DNA of 64,000 nt from assembly GCF_019061145.1 (NCBI RefSeq), contig NZ_JAHQZS010000003.1:1-64000 (forward strand), read 5' to 3'. The DNA is from Anianabacter salinae (GTDB taxonomy: Bacteria > Pseudomonadota > Alphaproteobacteria > Rhodobacterales > Rhodobacteraceae). Shown here piece after piece: positions 60,847 to 64,000 of the stretch. The translations under genes were made by a program, and so were the position numbers. The notes beneath the pieces were generated by a model. The model made no database searches and was not told the origin of the DNA. It was given only the letters and a program-made list of their open reading frames with translations. How positions within the stretch are numbered: the first letter of the stretch is position 1; every line of letters starts with the position of its first letter.

Positions 60847-61809
60847 ATGAAAATAGCGATCCTCGACGACTACGCAGACCGCGCGCTCGGCCTTGCCGAC
60901 TGGAGCGGGCTTGGCGCGGACATCACCGTCTTCCATGACACGTTGCACGATGCGCAGGCGGTCATCGACCGGCTGGCGCCGTTTGATGTGGTCTGCCTGA
61001 TGCGCGAGCGCACGGCATTCCCGCGCCGGGTGATCGAGGGTTTGCCGAACCTCAAGCTGATCGTGACCAGCGGGCCGCGAAATGCCGCCATCGACGTGGC
61101 AGCCGCCACCGTGCGGGGCATCCCCGTGTCGGGCACACGGTCGCGCAAGACGACAACGTCGGAACTGGCAATGCTGATGATCCTTGCGATCAACCGCCGC
61201 CTGATCCCCGAAACCGAGGCCTTGCGCGCGGGCGGATGGCAGGCGGGCCTGGGCCGCGATCTGGCGGGCCTGACGCTGGGCGTGATCGGCCTTGGCAACA
61301 TCGGGGCGCAGATGGCGGCGCTCGGCCGGGCCTTTGGCATGGATGTCGCCGCGTGGTCGCAGAACCTGACCGAAGCGCGCTGCGCAGAGGTGGGCGCGCG
61401 CCGGATGGACAGCCTGCCCGCGCTGATGGCAGAGGCCGACATATCGACCGTGCATCTTGTGCTGTCTGCCCGCTCGGCCGGTCTGATCGGGGCCGAGGCG
61501 TTCGCGGCGGCCAAGCCGGGCCATGTCTTCGTCAACACCTCGCGCGGGCCCATCGTCGACCAGGATGCACTGGTCGCGGCCCTGCACAGCGGTGCGCTGC
61601 ACTCTGCCGGGCTGGACGTCTTCGATGTCGAGCCACTGCCGGATGACAGCCCGCTGCGCGACGAAGACCTGATCGCGTCGGGGCGCCTCTTGCTTACGCC
61701 GCATCTGGGATACACCACCGAAGCGACGTTCCGCCTGTTCTACGAAGAGACGGTCGAGGCGATTGCGGCGTGGCAATCGGGCGTTCCGGTGCGGCTCATT
61801 TCCGCATAG
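60847..61809 (+). CDS. D-isomer-specific 2-hydroxyacid dehydrogenase
   Basis: 320 aa from MKIAILDDYADRALGLADWS. NAD-binding glycine motif LGVIGLGNIGAQMAALGRAF, substrate Arg region KLIVTSGPRNAAID, NTSRGPIVDQDALVAAL and the catalytic His in LLTPHLGYTTE are present. It reduces a 2-oxoacid or oxidises a D-2-hydroxyacid; the substrate is unknown. It resembles phosphoglycerate-dehydrogenase-like short forms. Confidence 0.9.
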   Translation: MKIAILDDYADRALGLADWSGLGADITVFHDTLHDAQAVIDRLAPFDVVCLMRERTAFPRRVIEGLPNLKLIVTSGPRNAAIDVAAATVRGIPVSGTRSRKTTTSELAMLMILAINRRLIPETEALRAGGWQAGLGRDLAGLTLGVIGLGNIGAQMAALGRAFGMDVAAWSQNLTEARCAEVGARRMDSLPALMAEADISTVHLVLSARSAGLIGAEAFAAAKPGHVFVNTSRGPIVDQDALVAALHSGALHSAGLDVFDVEPLPDDSPLRDEDLIASGRLLLTPHLGYTTEATFRLFYEETVEAIAAWQSGVPVRLISA

Positions 61810-62181
61810 CGCCAACGGGTTCGCGCGGCCCTGCATCATGGCGGGACCTCCGTGGTCGGGTGGTGGAATTATGCACGCGTAAGTAGAACATGACTGGGCG
61901 TGGTGAGCAAGGTTATTGCGGTCTCGCAGGCGGATGGGGGCCGAACGCCATGCCAAGCGCAGCATCCCCAGCAAGATACGGATTGCATCCTTCGGATGTG
62001 GCCTGCCACAGCATCAAGAGTGCAGGAAAGGCTTACGCAAAGTCATGCAATCACTTCTGGCTTGCAGGGTTTTCCCGCCTCATTGATGCCTTGATTCATC
62101 TTGAACGTGTATTCAGTGCAGCGTGAAGATCGCTTCCTTTGGCCCTTCCGCGCCGCAACAAAGCACACGCAGGAGTTGATA
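61810..62181. other. 372-bp intergenic region, no gene seen
   Basis: Short frames only, with no domain or start signal. The last part carries AGGAGTTGATA, the ribosome site of the 62182 gene. A promoter for that gene must lie here but cannot be placed with confidence. Confidence 0.4.
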
Positions 62182-62907
62182 ATGGGGCTCTTTGACCAGA
62201 CCTTCCTGAAAGGCAGCCGCGCCGTCGATGTCGAGGTCACTTTGCCAGCGTCCTACAGGCGCAGGGTCGATTGGGTTCCCCGCATCGGCGACATCTTTCC
62301 CAACTTCACCGCCGAGACGACGACCGGGCATCTGGACTTCCACGACTGGGCGGAAGGGCGCTGGGTGCACCTGTTCAACTGTCCCAAGCTGGGCGGCGCC
62401 GTCACGTCGACCGAACTGGCCTCGTTCAGCGCGGCGGCGCCCGAGTTCGACCAGCGCGGGGTGGTGAACCTCGGCCTCGTGCAGGCGACCAAGTCGCAGC
62501 AAATCGGGTTCGAGGTCGAGATCGAGCGCCTGTTCGATGTTCGCGTGAACTTTCCCGTCGTGCTGGACCAGGCGGGCCACCTGTCGCGCATCCTGGGCAT
62601 GTTCAGCCTGCGGGACAGCTATGAGCATGCGGTGCGCAAGTCGTTCCTGATCGACCCCTCGCTCAAGGTGCGCGGGCTGTTCGAATACCCGCTCAACGTC
62701 GGGCGCAGCGTGGACGAGATTCTGCGGCTGACCGATGCGCACCAGCTTCGCGACCGCTCGGGGTTGGTGACGCCTGCCGACTGGCTGCCGGGTGACGACG
62801 CGCTGATCCCGGAATCGGTGCCCGCCTCGGACGCGATGGCACGCTACGGCGATGCGATCAGCTACTACAGCCCGGCGCTGCGCGGGGTTCCGACGGCCGG
62901 TCGCTGA
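62182..62907 (+). CDS. peroxiredoxin-like protein lacking the peroxidatic cysteine
   Basis: 241 aa from the ATG at 62182 with AGGAGTTGATA upstream; the frame is open further upstream without signals. It has the thioredoxin-fold layout of AhpC/Prx6 (PRIGDIFPNFTAETTTGHLD, FPVVLDQAGHLSRILGMFSL, KSFLIDPSLKVRGLFEYPLN, VGRSVDEILRLTDAHQ). The active site, normally PVCTTEL, reads GAVTSTEL (T75 in place of Cys). The only nearby cysteine is C67 (FNCPKL). Peroxidase activity of the usual kind is therefore not expected. Confidence 0.8.
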   Translation: MGLFDQTFLKGSRAVDVEVTLPASYRRRVDWVPRIGDIFPNFTAETTTGHLDFHDWAEGRWVHLFNCPKLGGAVTSTELASFSAAAPEFDQRGVVNLGLVQATKSQQIGFEVEIERLFDVRVNFPVVLDQAGHLSRILGMFSLRDSYEHAVRKSFLIDPSLKVRGLFEYPLNVGRSVDEILRLTDAHQLRDRSGLVTPADWLPGDDALIPESVPASDAMARYGDAISYYSPALRGVPTAGR

Positions 62908-62963
62908 CGGTTGCCGTCCGCCTGATTGTGGCTAGGGTGCGCGCAACACTATCGGAGGCTCCC

Positions 62964-63866
62964 ATGCGCATTCTTTTCACCGGCGGCAGCGGCAAGGCCG
63001 GGCGGCACGTCGTCCCCTACCTGATCGGGCAGGGGCACCGCGTGCTGAACGTCGACAAGACCCCGCTGGACGCGGACGGCGTTGACAACCGGATCGCGGA
63101 CCTGACCGATGCGGGGCAGGTTCATGACGTGATGCACAGCTATGCCGGACTGGACGAGCTGGGCACGGGGCAGGGGCCAAAGGGCTTTGACGCCGTCGTG
63201 CATTTCGCCGCCGTGCCGCGCATCCTCATCACCAGCGATGGCGAATGCTACCGCAACAACGTGCTGTCCACCTACAACGTCATCGACGCCGCGCTGAAGG
63301 CTGGCGTGCGCAAGATCATCTTCGCCTCGTCCGAGACGACCTATGGCGTCTGTTTCGCCGATGGCGACCGCAAGCCCGAGTTCCTGCCCATGACCGAGGA
63401 ACACCCGACCGTTCCGGAAGACAGCTACGCCATGTCCAAGGTCGCCAACGAGGTCACGGCGCGCAGCTTTCAGCGCCGCTCGGGCGCGGACATCTACGGC
63501 TTTCGTATCAACAACGTGATCGAGCCGCATGAATACCGCGAGATGTTCCCGGCCTTCATCGACAATCCAGGCCTGCGCGAGCGCAACATCTTCGCCTATA
63601 TCGACGCGCGCGACCTGGGGCAGGCGGTAGACTGCGCGCTGCGCACGGACGGGCTGGGCTATGAGGTGTTCAACGTGGCCAACGACGACCATTCCGTCGC
63701 CCTGAGCACGCAGGAGATCGCCGAGAGGTTCTATCCCGGCATCCCCTTCACGCGGGACATGGGCACGCGCGAGACGTTCTATTCCAACAAGAAGCTGAAG
63801 AGCCTGACCGGGTTCCAGCCCGCGCATCACTGGCGGATGTATCTGGACGATCCGACGATGGCGTGA
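62964..63866 (+). CDS. NAD-dependent epimerase/dehydratase (extended SDR)
   Basis: 300 aa from MRILFTGGSGKAGRHVVPYL. The Rossmann motif TGGSGKAGRHV, the strand FDAVVHFAAVPRIL, the Ser/Thr region FASSETTYGV and the catalytic YxxxK in DSYAMSKVANEVT are all present. Substrate unknown; the YGVCFADGD stretch and length resemble uronate or sugar-nucleotide SDRs. A GGAGGCTCCC ribosome site precedes the start. Confidence 0.9.
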   Translation: MRILFTGGSGKAGRHVVPYLIGQGHRVLNVDKTPLDADGVDNRIADLTDAGQVHDVMHSYAGLDELGTGQGPKGFDAVVHFAAVPRILITSDGECYRNNVLSTYNVIDAALKAGVRKIIFASSETTYGVCFADGDRKPEFLPMTEEHPTVPEDSYAMSKVANEVTARSFQRRSGADIYGFRINNVIEPHEYREMFPAFIDNPGLRERNIFAYIDARDLGQAVDCALRTDGLGYEVFNVANDDHSVALSTQEIAERFYPGIPFTRDMGTRETFYSNKKLKSLTGFQPAHHWRMYLDDPTMA

Positions 63867-63952
63867 TGCCGGCCTGATCCGGGGCCGTTCATTTTTCGCC
63901 CAACATTCAGGCATGTCTTGCCGCTGTCACCGGATCAGCCTAGAGGCAGGGC

Positions 63953-64000
63953 ATGTCCCCGCCCCTGAGTTATCGCCAGCATTTCGCGGCCGTTGTCGCC
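63953..64000 (+). CDS. start of a further gene, cut by the window end
   Basis: ATG at 63953 after AGAGGCAGGGC; the first residues are MSPPLSYRQHFAAVVA. Too short to identify. A ribosome-site-like AGAGGCAG supports a real start. Confidence 0.4.
   Translation, partial: MSPPLSYRQHFAAVVA

Overview
The window looks like a stretch of chromosome from a high-GC alphaproteobacterium, most likely Rhodobacterales (Roseobacter/Rhodobacter type). The main clue is the core block murA, DUF2948, hisD, UPF0262, low-molecular-weight phosphatase, infA, maf, RNase E/G, yacG and tRNA-Phe. This order is familiar from that order of bacteria. No ribosomal RNA or database search was available, so the species is not claimed.

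Layout. (1) 1-2329: an IS graveyard. It holds IS3-family remnants, one intact IS3 (IS407-type) element at 378-1648, and an IS5-family transposase cut off by it. (2) 2330-36794: a genomic island of about 34.4 kb at tRNA-Phe(GAA). A 48-bp copy of the tRNA 3' end lies at 2330-2377 and the intact tRNA at 36747-36821. The left att copy sits inside a 729-bp direct repeat (1649-2377 = 36066-36794) that also carries part of an IS5 element. This suggests accretion or tandem duplication of related islands. (3) 36822-45139: conserved core genes, all on the minus strand. (4) 45140-49884: tRNA-Thr(GGT) with a 4.7-kb mini-island bounded by a 26-bp att repeat. It carries a tyrosine integrase, hsdM, a broken hsdS and a serine recombinase. 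(5) 49931-64000: ordinary chromosome with a CaCA exchanger, an ABC exporter, an acyl-CoA synthetase, lolE-lolD, parE, a dehydrogenase, a peroxiredoxin-like protein and an epimerase. A small AT-rich HEPN-like gene sits directly behind parE.

The big island is modular. From left to right it holds hicAB; a decayed integrase tail; a potassium-uptake block (TrkH plus kdpF-B-small ORF-A-C-D-E, in a non-standard order); and an integrase followed by a probable rolling-circle-type element. That element has a serine-recombinase-like protein, an XRE-like regulator, a cluster of hairpins and a three-gene operon ending in a Rep_trans/RstA-like initiator. Next comes an ectoine/hydroxyectoine-like catabolic operon (Lrp, DpaL-like, M24 hydrolase, EutA-like). 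After it is a run of small stress or envelope genes with a Crp/Fnr regulator, then a TRIC channel, a thermonuclease-like protein, two head-to-head integrase loci (one broken), an IS630 and the IS5. Three direct copies of a ~111-bp sequence (20670, 24501, 30533) sit at module boundaries and may be recombination or insertion sites. Potassium transport together with compatible-solute catabolism points to an island for osmotic adaptation; that is inference.

The most unusual parts are the putative Rep_trans element with its hairpin region, the repeat-delimited cassettes, the 729-bp tandem-island duplication, the extra 26-aa peptide inside kdp, and the HEPN-like gene behind parE.
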